A DNA stretch of 64,000 nucleotides, taken from the NCBI GenBank assembly GCA_029204225.1, contig CM055101.1, positions 43,475,546-43,539,545 of the forward strand, read 5' to 3'. Both the position numbers and the translations under genes were made by a program. Below are positions 47,552 to 61,258 of this stretch, piece by piece (positions within the stretch are counted from its first letter, which is position 1; each line of letters opens with the position of its first letter). This DNA is from Diphasiastrum complanatum (Eukaryota > Streptophyta > Lycopodiopsida > Lycopodiales > Lycopodiaceae). The notes beneath the pieces are model-generated. The model worked only from the letters and a program-made list of their open reading frames with translations, made no database searches and was not told the origin of the DNA.

Positions 47552-50146
47552 ATGTCTCTGATGCGAGGCGATTTGATGACAAAAACCATGAAGGCAGTGA
47601 AATCTAAGATCATCGACAAGCCTGCTTGGTTTGATGCCGTTCTCAGGTTCCTTTCCGTCTTTGGAAGCACAGCCTTTTTCTGCCTTCATGTTTCTAACCC
47701 TAGGGATCCAGTAATTCCTCTGATCGCCTCTGTGTTTTCTTATCTATGTGAAATCACCTCTTTCGCTATGGGTTTTCCTCATGTAGTAATCAATTTCCGA
47801 GCATTTATGCAATGTTTCGTGAAACAATCGGGTTCCTCTTTAGGGGTTAGGGTTCACTATGGAGGGATTCTCCCGCCTTTGTGCATTTATAAGCTGATGT
47901 ATCATAAGCTAAAATTGCATTACTTGTATCCAAAGTTCCAAGTAACAATGACCAGCCTTCATTTTGCAATCAAGATTGTATTGCAAAGAGCTCTTTCTTT
48001 TAGATATTGCTACCAGTATCATGAAGCATACGAGGCTAGGGAATGACCTTGTGGCTCAAACAAATAATAGTATTGCAAGGACCTCATAAGTTGTTGTGGA
48101 TATTTCTTGCTCCACATTCGTATCACACTTATTCACCATTAAAGAAAGGCCGATAGAGTGTGATTCCTTCATGGTGCCATTCTCTATTTACATTTTACCA
48201 TCTGAAGAGCTCTTGGATGCTTGACAACTAAATGATGAAATAAGAAATTGGCTTGACGTGCTAAGGAGTTAGAATGTCGTAAAAGTAGAAAAGCAATTGT
48301 GAAATTACAAGCTTTTCCACAAAAGCTTCTATCCATTTGTGAGGGGAAGCTTTTCCTTCTCTTCAACTTCTTTATATCTTGCCTACCTTCCAATATGGAC
48401 CTTGAGTTTAGTGGGTTAATTTGGCCGATGACTGGCTCTATATGCCTCTAACCCAACCAGTCTAGCATATAGTCAGTAATAGGAATCAGCCTTGTGACCT
48501 GATGTAGAATCTCAATCCAAACCTTTTAGACCAAAGGATTTTTTTTCCATTTCTCTTTAGCTTACGTTCCTATACAGTTTACACTAATCAAGTGTACGCC
48601 TCTACCAAAGTGTCAAACAAAGCTGACTCCTCGACATGACTGGTGAATGCATGCTTAATGAACATAAACCCAATCATGTTCCATTGCTTTATAGTTTAAA
48701 GGCAAAAAGTCGATCAACAGGCAGCACCCAATCATATTTCATACTGGTCCTACTGAAAGGATGCATAAATACTGTAGAACCTGGATCCCAACTCACTTTT
48801 GTAAGAAGAGCTTTGATACCAAGTTAAATCCCAAATACCTCAGAACACAAAAAGCATTATTGAAGTAGAGTAAAATACAGTAAAATGTACAAAGCATAGG
48901 CTGATGAATATGATTATCATGATTGAGTCCTATAATCTAATAGTTAGTCATAAGCTGAACTTAGATACTAGGAAGCTATTTTCCAAACGGTCAACTATCA
49001 ATAATGAGGTTCATTGGCCTATCTATACTAACAAAGCCAAGTAGTAAATGACGGACCCATAGTACCAAATTATATCGTTCAAATGACAAACAACAACAGT
49101 GAGTTACGGCCTATAATTCTGGATGATATAAATCCATAACTTTTGCAAAGATCTTTGCGCTCAGAAGGGTTTTTAGTTTTTACATTAGGAATATGAATGT
49201 TAAAAAAAAAACATTAATGTTTCTTTGAGGAAGAAGGGACTTTGTTTGATTGGCTCTCCTCTTTAGTGCTAGTCTTCATCATAAAATGCGTCTGAATTTC
49301 ACCTCCAAAAAAAGCAATGAAAGTTCAGCCCACTAGTCTCTGTGTAAGTTTATGAAATCTAATGTGGTCTAGAGAAGGACTAAAACTTAGCACATTAGTC
49401 TTTGTGTAGATTTAGGAAATCTGTTGTGGAGTTCTGTTATGCATGTGGCCTGTATGTATGCCAGGACACAGTTGACGCAAGTATGTACGTCATATCATTT
49501 ACTATAGGTATGCATGATGGAAATTTTTATAATTTACATGTCACTTTACTCTTTTCAGGTAGTTTTGTGTACTTAGCATATATATATTAGCAACAGTGAA
49601 AATATGCATACTTGCTGGTCTTATCAATACCTGTGAAAAATCAATTCACACAATATTGTAAGGATAATCAAGAGGTTCACAGCTCAACAAAGAGGCCCTT
49701 CAACCGGCTCTACATGTGTTTTTTGAGTTTACCTGTAGGCTGTATTTATATGCACGACCATAATGTAACTAGATATCTGTGTACTTGGTCATAGTCATAG
49801 ATATACTTTATGCTTCAATCAATAATGTCAACCCTCGTTACCCTAACAAGCTTTGAGCATCTATTGTATTACTGTTCACAAATTACCCTAAAATGTTACC
49901 ATTAGAACCAACTAAATCACTTTTATATAGTCAAAATAGCTGCTGTGACTGTCATAGCTGTGATGCCCACCACATTTTGAGGAAGTTGTATGAACTTTGG
50001 AGTTTTTTGGAGTTTTTGTGCAGTGTGCCTCCACAGATGGTGAGGCCTAGAGGAATAAGGGCGAAAAAGATAAAGTTACCTGAAGATCCTTATGTGGAAT
50101 CTTACTATGCACGTCATCCAGATGCTGACTGTATACCTTTTGAGTA

Positions 50147-50200
<54 letters not shown>

Positions 50201-53200
50201 TGCCCATAGAAGGTCACTGAACACTGAACTGCTTGGCTGGTAATTTCTGAGACAGTTTTGGGTCTCTTTAGTCACTTCCACCAGTATTGTTTCTCCTTTC
50301 TGTCCAGCTTGGTGTCTATCTTGGATTTCTTTAGCTAATATTTTGTCCATTCTGCAGTTTCTGGTCTTCTGCTTTCTACTTCCAACATTGCTTTGCTGAA
50401 AACACTTCACTTACCTGTGGAAAGGCCTAAGATTTATGAATTTTACAAGCAGTGGTTTTTCTTCTACCGTGTCACAACAAATTTTGAATATTCTGTTGGC
50501 ATATAAAGTTTGTAAAGTCGGAATGGCCAATAATAATAATGACACACCTGCATTTTTGAAAGAGTGAGAATTTGTTGTTTTTTATGTTTCATGTCCCATC
50601 TATTTTTGAAGACAGATTTTAGCAAGTGACTCTGCCTCTCTTTGTAACAGATTGAATAGTTTTGATCCTCCTCCTGCTCGCAAGTTTGCATGGCGACAAA
50701 TGGAGATCATGAAGAAGATGAAAACCAAGAACAGGAAGCTGGCAAGAGACATAGTTGAGGTATTTCCTCACGTTTGATTTACAAAAGGGGGGCAGTTGGT
50801 GCATCAGGGACAGTTTTAATTAATAAGGATAACAAAGTTAGACTTCCGTTGGGACAGCCATTATTTGACCAAGAACAAACATTCTTACTTCCTCTCTATG
50901 GAACAGTTTTAGGATTGGGTTGAGCATCAGTTGCCATGCCATGCAATTTATGAACCCTTTTTTTGGCTGTTTCAGAGTCTATCTAGAACCTGTGCTGCCT
51001 AGCTAGTAACAATGATTGTGGGGCCGGGCCACTGTTTGCTTTTGAGTAAAGTGCTGTAAGGGCTGTTATCTAGATGAGATATATGCCACACTTTAGTGCA
51101 GGTTAAATGGCACAGCCATCAGTTCACAAGCCTAACAAAACATTACTTGCATAGTGGTCTTATGCACAGGCTCCTGTGGTTTCATCTTGGATAGGAGTCT
51201 ATGAAGCATGTTATATAGAACCTTGTCATACAGACAACAGTTGCCATGCCATACAATTTATGAACCCTTTTTTTGGCTGTTTCAGAGTCTATTTAGAAAT
51301 TGTGCTGCCTAGCTAGTAACAGTGATTGTGGGGCTGCGGTTTGCTTTTGATTAAAATGCTATAAGGGTTGTTAACTTAATGAGATTTATGCCACACTTTT
51401 ACTGCAGGTTAAATTGCACGGTCATCACAAGCTTAACAGAACATCACTTTCATAATGGTCCTATGCACAGGCTCCTGCGGTTTAGGCTTGGATAGCGGGC
51501 TATGAAGCATGTTATATAGATCCTTGTCATCAGAGACTGCCAATTTGATTGCGGACATGAAAGCAATGGCTTGATGTTGATAGTTTTCAAAAGTTAGCAG
51601 AACAAGCCTCAAATTTATGGTCTTCATTTCAAAGCTCAGTTGGCTAACTTTCTTCCAAGAAACATTATCCTCAACCAAAAAAGAATTTCAAAATTCACCT
51701 CAGCTTTATTCTGCTTCACTTATCATTTGCCAATCTATATGGGCTTCAACGTTGCTTTGCTATCTGAACACTTGCTGTTTTCTCAAGGAGTTTTTTATAG
51801 CCCCCTTTTCTTGGTAAACACCTCCACTCTTTCTAATATTGTTGTTTTGCATTGGAAGTGCTGAAGGAGGAGTGCTAATGTACTTATCACATACGAGTCT
51901 ATGACAGTTGAATCACATTGTCAAAGAGAGGGAATTAGCAATCAAGTTAGTTCCTATCCTCTCTTTGGATCTCTCTTCAAGTGTGTGTCGAGCTTCACAG
52001 ATGACTATTCTTGTAGGCTCTTACTTATTACTTCATCTGATTTACACTTTCAGTTTCATTTCTTCCCTTCACCTTTTCCAAGTTTTTTCTTGTTGAACAA
52101 AATAGACATTAAGTCAGATCTATAAAATAGAAGTCCACATGCACTTGTGCACATGAATGTCATGAATATGGATAACAAGCAGGTAGTTCATGATACATGT
52201 GAAAACGAGGCAATGTGACAACTTCGGCTCTCAGAAAATACAGTTACAGTACTGATTCTTTAGTTTTCTCTGAGCTATCTGCTAGCCAGGTGCCCTAACC
52301 TCAAGGAGGTTAAATCACTTGTCAAATTAAAAGTATATCATATTTGTATACATTATGCCTTTCAGAGCTTCCTCTCTATTTTTCAAGTTATTTACTGGGA
52401 GTAGACTTCTGGACCAGATTCCACGGACATGCATTGATGGCATGTTATCTAACTATAGGAATTTCATCAATTTTCAGTTAAAATCTCTATGCTGGTTCCA
52501 GAAATAACTTGGCCATCTTGTTTGGCTGTGTTGGGAAGAACACCTTAAATGAGGTAGTGGAAGGTTCCCCCCCTCCATTGCTACATGAATGTAAATCTAT
52601 ACCCTTGGATTTGATGGTACCTTGAGCCCTTATAGAGTTAGTTGTCCAAGTGATTTTGTATCTTCAGTACTTCATGTTTTTGAATATGGAGACACTTTGA
52701 AACTTTGTAAATGGATCTGAATATTACAAAAGTCTTTTTACAAAACGATGCGAAACCTTTTGAAGGATTAACGTAACTGAAGCAAAAATGTAACAGTTAG
52801 TTGATAACAAAATGATTCAGCAGGGTTAAAGAATGGGTGAGGAAATTGATAAGCTAAATAAACTTTAGGAGCTGAAGAATATACAATGTCTAAAACTACA
52901 TGATCTTGACTCTTTTCTACTCAAGAATGATGCTTGTATGAAAATATTCTTGCTTCTGTTCTGCAATGGTGGTCAGAATCGGCTGGAATAGATGGCTGGG
53001 AGTGTGTGATTTTGTTCACCTATCATTAGAAGTGACTATGTGAAGTGAATATTACGACCTTTATGACCATACACATATTACTTTATGATAGGTTAGTGGT
53101 GAAGATTAAAAAAGCATATGAGACTGGTACTTTATTGTGTATTCATATTTTAGGGTTGATCACATGTACAATTTTTAACATCTAGGCTGTATGTTGCAGG

Positions 53201-53448
53201 CTGAATGGAACCTCGAAGAAAAGTTACAGCAGGAGCATTTAAGGGCTGAAAGAAGAAAAGCTATAAGAGAAGGACGCTCTCCTCCACCATTGAAAAAAAG
53301 TGTCTTTGAGGAAGTTCAGGAAGAGGAAATGAAACATACGTTGGATGGACTCAAAAGAATTAGAGGTATATACCGAGAGCAAGGCATGTCTTGTGTTATA
53401 CCTTTTGAAGATGCTATTCAACGTAAGCAAGCCTACGATTTTCGCTAA
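47552..53448 (+). CDS. Mitochondrial ribosomal protein mS23-type, four exons
   Basis: Exons 47552-47646, 50024-50143, 50651-50759 and 53200-53448 join in frame through GT...AG junctions into 573 bases, 190 residues plus stop. The protein opens MSLMRGDLMTKTMKAVKSK and IIDKPAWFDAVL, then VPPQMVRPRGIRAKKIKLPE, DPYVESYYARHPDAD, SFDPPPARKFAWRQM and a highly charged helical C-terminus. This order matches the plant mS23 (Rsm25/MRPS23-like) small-subunit protein of the mitochondrial ribosome. That family in plants is of similar length, though the name rests on remembered motifs. The acidic/basic tail (EEVQEEEMKHTLDGLKRIR) is probably coiled. Introns 1 and 3 exceed 2.3 kb. The ATG is chosen because it begins the conserved MS(F/L)M(R/K)GDL; the upstream GTG frame has no ATG. 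Splicing phases agree throughout, so the gene is likely functional. Confidence 0.78.
50144..50199. repeat. Compound (CT)n(CA)n microsatellite at a donor site
   Basis: The repeat begins within a few bases of the exon 2 donor GTACTC of the mS23-type gene, so it forms the 5' end of intron 2. Confidence 0.9.
50931..51535. repeat. 310-bp tandem duplication in intron 3
   Basis: Copy 1 starts at 50931 and copy 2 at 51241, both with TTGCCATGCCAT(G/A)CAATTTA. They share the same order of words to about 51535, with roughly 10 percent difference by eye. Confidence 0.85.
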
Positions 53449-55199
53449 AACGACTCAACAAAGGTGCAGTGCATTCTTGTTCCTCAGCAGTACATTGAGA
53501 CTTCCCCATGGTCTGTAGTCCAAAACATATGGCTTGTCATGAACTTGAGTTCGAGTGAGGAACATTACTTGAGGAATAATGAAAAGATGACACGTACACA
53601 GGAGCTTCTGGACATTGTTTCTCTTCATAACTTGTCCAGAAAACTTGTAGATCGCGATCCACATGCGACCATGGTAAATTTTGTTGGTTGCATTGTAGTT
53701 GTGATATCTTTCAAATGTTGCTATATGTGTTCATTTTGTCCTATCTTCAATCAATTAATTTTAGCTTCATAGTGTATAATAATTGGATATTTGTATCATA
53801 GTGTATCATAGTTGGATATTTGTATCCCCATACTATCATATATAGTAGTTTAGCAGTCAAGGCTTTTATCCTTATTGCTAGCCTTCATCATGACATCTCT
53901 GCCCTCACCTCCAAAAGAAAAACAGAAACTCAATACAAATGTATGAAAGATATGGGGACATTCAGCTACTCTTAGGTATTGACAGAACAATCATGGATGC
54001 CGTAGCATTTAATCCAAGCTATGCATGACGGAGTTGATGGAGGGTGTTTATAAGGTTGAAGATCACATGCATACTTTTGTACATTGGGTACTATCCTGGA
54101 CCAAACATTGATATATATCATTAATAATATGTTGGGAGCACCACAAAGTTTGTTTTAAAGGATGGAACACCATAGTAGCATAAGGTTATGGAGTTTGTCC
54201 TTTTTGAAGAAGCAACATAAAATCAACTTGTTACTCTTTGCATACATGTATGAAAGTTAAGCATGCAAGTAATTTATGGATATGACTTGCACCTACTCTT
54301 AGGCCCCAATGGCATGATTAGGGATGTCGAGGCATGATGAAGTGGATGATTTGGCCCGTTTTACTGGGCCATCCTAGTCATAATGTGGTTTGCCCCTTCG
54401 TATTTTGAACTACGTTGTACGATTATAATCGGTTAGAATTGCACATCCTTGAAGTACCTCAAGATCTTAAGCATACTTGCATGGAACGCGTTCCCAAACG
54501 CAATCGGGAATGCGATGTCGGAAATCCCATTGGGGTTTAGAGCATGCATGGTATTTTTTTCGTGTAAACTTTTTAGGTGATTTGAGATTCTTCTCATGAT
54601 GTTTTTTTAGCTTTTTTATGTTTTAACTGTTTTTTCTATTTTTATGTTATAAATGTTTTTTTAAATTTAAAAACAAAAAACGTTCTGGAACTCAGATGTA
54701 GTGGATGTGTCCAACTGCAACGATGTCTTCTTGTCATAATCTTTTTTAGTTGGTTTAAAATGTGGATATCACTGTTTTGGAATGCTCATTTTGAAACACA
54801 TTTTGCAGTAAAATGCGTTCCATTGCCATAGTTATCATAATAATTTTTGGTTGGTTTATAATGTCCCTTCTGATAGCATGGGCCATGAATACAGTTGTCT
54901 GTGGGATGTGTATGAAAGGGTATAAAAACTAATCACTTTGAAGCAAAAAATCTCTCAATGGCTTAGAGACCTATGTTTTAGGTTCCCTTCCAAGAATATG
55001 AAATTTTTGTTTAAAATGCACTGTTTTGGAGGAAAACTTGTTTTCATGGAGGAAAAGAAAGTTTTGAATCTTAAATTTCAGAAAAATAAAACAAAATATT
55101 CTAAAAGATAGCCTAAAACTAAAAGAAAAATTTAAACATTTCAAAATACGTATGTTGCACGAATCAATTTCTAAGTTAAATTGTACAAGATGTTGATAT
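53449..55199. other. 3' flank of mS23-type gene and intergenic
   Basis: The open stretch just after the stop (to 53772) is most simply 3' UTR. Beyond 54470 there is a possible short inverted-repeat element (about 54479-54836). No other gene is seen. Confidence 0.4.
54479..54836. repeat. Possible short MITE-like element
   Basis: GCATGGAACGCGTT at the left and, inverted, GGCAATGGAACGC at the right (around 54815-54830) form loose inverted ends about 350 bp apart. No target duplication was identified. Similar GAACG words occur at 13875-13920. Confidence 0.3.
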
Positions 55200-55230
55200 T
55201 TCACACACACACGCACACACACACACATAT

Positions 55231-55334
55231 CATAGATGCAGCGAATTGTGATTTGAATCATGATTTGCTGCATAAAATCGCTATTAATTTTTTTATTTAT
55301 AGAAGATATTTTGGGCCAGCTGATCCGCACTGGC

Positions 55335-55394
<60 letters not shown>

Positions 55395-55953
55395 AATTTG
55401 GTGAAATTAGATCAATTTGGGGCATGTGAGAATTCAATGCCCATCTACTCATCATTCCGGAGGTGGTGCACACAGTGGTTATGACATTTGAGTTGTGTGG
55501 CGAACGAAATCAGCAAACGCAAATTTTAGTCAACTGTAGGCCCTGTTTTTTGAAAGTGATTACGTTGAGCTGTAGGTAATGAAATCAAGCAGTATTTGAA
55601 ATGAGTTGAATGAGATCAATGGCTCTAATGGGTCTAGTTGACCTGGCCCGCTTCATATCAGATTGCATGAGCTGCACTTGTTCAGAATATGCTTTTGTTG
55701 CTCTCTACAATGTACAAGTGCTTATAAGCAATTTCTTGAGGCATTAGAATTGGTCCAACACATCAGGTCCTAATTGCCCATATTTGGTTCCGAAACGACT
55801 AGAATCCTATGTAATCATGATCCTCTCCTTTCCTCTCTTCTGATACCCATATTGCATACATTTTTTTCAAAAATAAAAATTGGTATCGCAATTTGCAACC
55901 TTTGAACAATGCGCATACCGCGAATCGGATCGCGATTTTGGGCAGCAACTATG
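55231..55953. mobile_element. Non-autonomous hAT-like element
   Basis: It opens CATAGATGCAGCGAATTGTG and closes with the inverse AGCAACTATG. Both ends carry the AATCGCGATT-like subterminal motifs seen in the 6935-12307 element. It is 723 bp, holds a (GA)n tract and no transposase. Both flanks are (CA)n repeats, and the 8-bp flanks (ACACATAT / ATCTATAC) do not match, so the target duplication cannot be proved. Confidence 0.55.
55337..55392. repeat. (GA)n microsatellite
   Basis: About 56 bases of GA repeat inside the short hAT-like element. Confidence 0.95.
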
Positions 55954-56416
55954 ATCTATACATACACACACACACACACACACACAAATAAGACTGAAGC
56001 TCCCTTTGGGTTTGAAAATCTGTCATATGTTTTACTAAGGTGCCCAAGTATTTGGCTTTTTTTGGACTTGGCATTCAGTAATTGTTTATTCACGAATAGA
56101 AAATAGGAGATTGTAATACTTGGTGGGTATTTGAGTTGGCAATAAATTCTTTTTGGATTATATGGAATTTTGCATAAATACAAAGCTAGAGAGTGGACGC
56201 AAATTAGGTCTCAGCATTCTTCTCAAGTCTACATTCATACAAGTATTGCTGAGGTAGAAAAATAACATTCAATAGTAAATATTAGAATGCTTAAAAGTAC
56301 TCGATGCCAAGAGGTAGAATAAGAAGATATATTAATTATCATAGTGTAAGCTTCAAGCCCTTAAAGACAAAGTTCTTCCTAAAGATGGAAAGGGGATTCT
56401 TATCAAGGATTGAATT

Positions 56417-57122
56417 TTGAGCCATGCCATAATATGTTTGAATCTATGCTTGCCAAGAAAAAGTCAATTGCCGTGTGGTTCAAGCAATTTAGGGAAGAGC
56501 AGTGACACCTATAATTGGGGAACGATGAACAAATCTTTAAATCCTTCGATTGGCACTGAGGGGCATGATGCTATTCAGTTGCAAGATGACAATCTGTCGC
56601 GGAAGTCCCATATGATGTCAATGGACAAGCGGAGGTTGCCAGCTCAGCTAAGAACACGAGCCAAATGGAAGATTACTAAGCCGAAAGTTGTGGTTAAAAA
56701 TGATCTTGATAGGTACTCAGATGTGAGCACACCCCTGTTCATGGTGCAAATGTGGTTGAAGGACTGCTTGATGATGAAGTCCTTGCACATGTTTCTGATA
56801 ACGTTGTGGATGTTGAGGATGATGTGGCTGACAATGATTCTCTTGATGGTGTTGATCTTGATGAAGCCACTAACCTTGAATCAGTAAATATCCACTCTTG
56901 TGAAACTTGTGGGTCCGCCTATTGACGCCGATAAGAATGTCTTTGTTAAGGAACGGTCAGTGCCTGGTACCCTTGCTGATGCACAATGGGTGCTTTATGA
57001 TACTGGTGACATTATGCCACAAGGTGTTCGATTGCAAACACTGGTTACGGTGTCATATCCACTGATGCTAAAGTCGGATATTATTATAGTTCAGTCACAT
57101 TTATTTAGGCCTCTTTATCTTT
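56417..57122 (+). pseudogene. Unrecognised broken ORF with acidic segment
   Basis: A frame from about 56525 reads NKSLNPSIGTEGHDAIQLQ and RTRAKWKITKPKVVV, then shifts near 56735 to a strongly acidic stretch (NVVDVEDDVADNDSLDGVDL) in an alternative frame. It shifts again near 56910 to PPIDADKNVFVKERSVPG and LADAQWVLYDTGDIMPQG. The alternating frames with protein-like composition look like a decayed coding exon, perhaps of a transposase or host gene copy. I do not recognise the family. Confidence 0.4.
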
Positions 57123-57309
57123 GATATATCTTTGAATAACTTGTCATTGCCACGACCATTAGATGTTTCTTCATATTCGATGTTTATCTTCATCAATTGA
57201 GTAGGTTCATTGGGGTTTTGCATCACAAAATAGAAGAAAAATATGCATGTAATAGGGTATTACATATACCCCCCCCTCAAATGTGAAGCGCCCTCATGAA
57301 CAATTGAAA

Positions 57310-57609
57310 TTAGCAACACATCAAAATAAGATATTTCTTCAACACATTCCATAGTGGATCTTGAACAATCATAAAAGATAAAGTCTTTACTTGAATATAT
57401 ATACAATGTGTATACATCACTCTGGAGCATTTTGTAATATTAGAGAGCTTTTCATCCAAGTGAATTTGTCTTTCAATTTTCCTTCTCTTGGCCTCATGGA
57501 ATTGACCAACAACATGTCCGCCAAGATTAGCAAAACATGTCCTCAACAAGGTTATGTTATAAACAGATGCTGCAACAAGTAGATCTTCATACGTGTCCTC
57601 TTTCAGCAA
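57310..57609 (-). other. Unrecognised minus-strand ORF
   Basis: A 99-codon frame reading ATYEDLLVAASVYN-like residues at its start (KEDTYEDLLVAASVYN), then NLGGHVVGQFHEAKRRKIER. It lies downstream of a longer unrecognised minus ORF and could be a continuation of it after an intron or decay. Confidence 0.3.
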
Positions 57610-58329
57610 CTCAGCATTTATTCAAATGAAGGAGCCATCCAAATAAAGACTCTGGATTGCTGTAAGGACATGGCCGATAAGAGTGCCAAAGTGGGTCACT
57701 AAATAAGTAACGAACTTCACATGGTCTTTATGAGCTCTTATTTCTTTGATGCAACAGGCAACATTCTCGTAGTGACAATGATAACCAACTTCCCAGTCGA
57801 CATACATCTCCCACAACTCTGGATAAGAGACGTCAATACCTTGCAATCGGTTCTCTTTGTCGAACCTTGCAAAATCTGACTCTTCCTTTGGCCGGTACAG
57901 GTCAAATTGAAAACGTCTGCTCAAATAATAAATTTGACCTTGATAATATTTGAAGAAGTCCATTTCCTTTTATTTTAAATAATCTAATGCATATAGTAAT
58001 GTACATCCTATATATAATTCTACACTATCGAAAGGAACTACAAAAAAATTTCCCTGCAAAATTGTCGAACAGATGCGCAAGTACCTTATCGTTCTTCTTT
58101 GACTTGGTTGTTCAAGTTCGTTTGGCTTTGTGGGTGTCAGCAGGATCGGCCTCTGCTTCAAGCTCCTTCGCATAGATGGCAGCTTTGATCTGGGTCCACA
58201 GCGACTCGAGTTCTCTCTTCAGTCTGTCATTCACAGTTTGTTGTGTCGTCAATGTAGCATAGGGGTTCGTTGCTGGGAGCGGCAACCTCGCCTTCACCTG
58301 CATAGCAAGAGGAGAGAGAGAAAAGTTCC

Positions 58330-59133
<804 letters not shown>

Positions 59134-60515
59134 GGGTCCTCGGCCCAAAGTAGTGTCGGTCCCTCGGCACTAGGCTGCAACTGTCGTGGATGGGCGATGT
59201 TGTCGGTTCTTTTATTGCTGAAAAATGGATGCTTCAGAAAAAATGTGGATAGAATTCGCTTACATAAAACCTGAGGCTTTATTGGATGATGGCAATCAGC
59301 AAGAACTTGGACTTGCCAGATTTTCAATAATACCCGTAAGGGTCTGGTGGCCATTCCGGATAACCTTGTCCATTGACAATTGGGTAGTTGATGCATTCCA
59401 TCGGAGGATCCCAAGATAAATCTTGCTGATATAATGAATTCTCATAGAAAGATGCAACTGGTCCCAATGTCCTAGCCCCCCCCCCCCCCCCACCAAATTT
59501 TAAAGTGGATATGACGTGCTTGCTTGACTCTCTTGTCTGTCCAGGTATTCGTGGTATGCTATAACCTGACGACTTTCCTCAACAGTCAATATCATAGATT
59601 GAGGACAAGGCTTTGTCATTGTAGGCACTGGTGCTTGCTGTACTGGAGGCCTATTTGGGCTTGGATTCCCTAGATTTGGCCTTTGAAGAATGGACATACC
59701 CCGAATTGGCATTCATTTGGGGGTCTGTTGAATTGTGGAACAATTAGACTTTGGTTGAATCTTACTCGTTGAGGGGCAATCATCAACTTTAGTCTTCCCT
59801 TGATCATTGCACTTCTCTGTTGAAGGCTACGTGATTGCGCTTTTTCTTGGATCTTGTGTCTGCCTTCAATTTGCTCTTTTGACACTGGTCCCCTTTGTAA
59901 TTCATCACGAAGAAATCCTTGCAATGATTGTGCTAAGAGCCTTGATAGAACCTGCTGGAATTCCTTGGTTTTCAATCTCTTGACTTCCTCAACTATCACA
60001 GGCTTGATCTATTCTGCTAGCTCTTGCTTCTGTGATGTTGTTGTCGGTTTGTTCGTGGGTGTTTCTATGTGCCTTGGGACTTTTGTCAAATTGTCTTCTT
60101 CCTCACTCGTTTCATAACCCGGTGGCACTAAGATTTTTCTTTTATAGTGCGTTCGAGGTGGAAGGGTCACCACAGGTGCATGTCGGTCTACATAGGCCAA
60201 ATGCCTCCTGGCTATTTGTGAATTTCTCATCGGACAATTTTGGCATGGATGATTGACTCCGCATTGTGCACAACATGGTTCGAATGTTGATGGATCTCCT
60301 CGATGTGGACATTTAGCTTGACGATGTTTTCTTTCGAATCCATAGCATCTTACCGAGTGCAATATACCATCGCCTCTAAGTTGATAGACATACACTGGTA
60401 GTAGATTCCTCTTAGGATCTTCCACAAAATAAACTGGTAGGCTATTGTGGTCTTCCTGACATCATCTTTGAGAAAATATGGTTGTCTTTTGACTATGGTG
60501 ACATGACACTATAAT
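59134..60515 (-). pseudogene. Gag-like, Cys-rich ORF remains between the repeats
   Basis: The minus frame from 60425 reads VYQLRGDGILHSVRCYGFER and PCCAQCGVNHPCQNCPMRN, a Cys-rich block that could bind zinc. The next frames read FQQVLSRLLAQSLQGFLRDE (from 59999) and IAPQRVRFNQSLIVPQFNRP (toward 59670), then MTKPCPQSMILTVEESRQVI (59712-59500). The Gln- and Pro-rich composition and zinc-like block suggest a retroelement gag, but no canonical CCHC knuckle or polymerase is present. Confidence 0.45.
59478..59491. repeat. C-homopolymer
   Basis: A run of about 14 C; the flanking sequence shows no other structure. Confidence 0.8.
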
Positions 60516-60612
60516 CGGTCGCTACTTAGAGAGAGGAGAGAAGAGAGAGAGAATGTCTAGGTTGAGAAAGGCCTTGGGGGCTCGAGCGCCTACCCAAAGT
60601 TATTCTATCCCA

Positions 60613-60689
<77 letters not shown>

Positions 60690-61258
60690 AGGTTGAGAAA
60701 GGCCTTGGGGGCTCGAGCGCCTACCCAAAGCTATTCTATCCCAACGTAGGGAGAGAGAGAGAAAGAGAGAGATGGAGATAGAAATAGAAAGAGCAAGAAC
60801 TTTATTTAGAATAGAGATGATGCTTTACAATGAAAAGTGGCCTCCTTATATAGTTGAGAGGGGAGGCCATCTTGGCTCTCATTGGCCCTTTCTAATTGGC
60901 TAGAATCCTAATCCTAGCCATTCAAACGAAACTTATTGCAATCTAATGGTTCAATAAGAAGAGGACCAAACTCACATGATTCATGTGAGATTCCCTCAAC
61001 TTAGAACCATGTAACTTGACTTTGGAGTTTTTATTATTTTATTCTATTTAGGTCCCAAGTCTTTTATTCAAGTTCTACCTAACCATTTTGCGTGCTCATT
61101 GGGTTGGGCGTAAACACGCGCAGGACGCCAGTGCCCTCGCACTTATTATTCTAACTGTACAATGTACTGTGGCGTGGTCCACTAGGTAAGGCTTGGCCAA
61201 CAATATTTTAAGTGGTGGGACCGACTTGTTTATTTATGTACAAGAAATACCCACAACA
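60516..61258 (-). repeat. LTR-like repeat, copy 2
   Basis: Near-identical to 58376-59133 from TCGGTCGCTAC to AATACCCACAACA. It carries hairpin modules 60558-60615 and 60689-60748, separated by (GA)n at 60616-60688. If these are LTRs, this is the 5' copy of a minus-strand element with only 1.4 kb of interior. No primer site was found at 60515, so two independent solo LTRs are equally possible. Confidence 0.6.

Noticed and set aside
47531-48046. A single-exon 171-codon gene
   Set aside because: Only the first 95 bases from ATG 47552 match the mS23-type protein; the rest reads into intron 1 and the frame begins at a GTG.
53464-53772. A second gene right after the mS23-type stop
   Set aside because: No acceptable start context or known motif; 3' UTR is the simpler reading.
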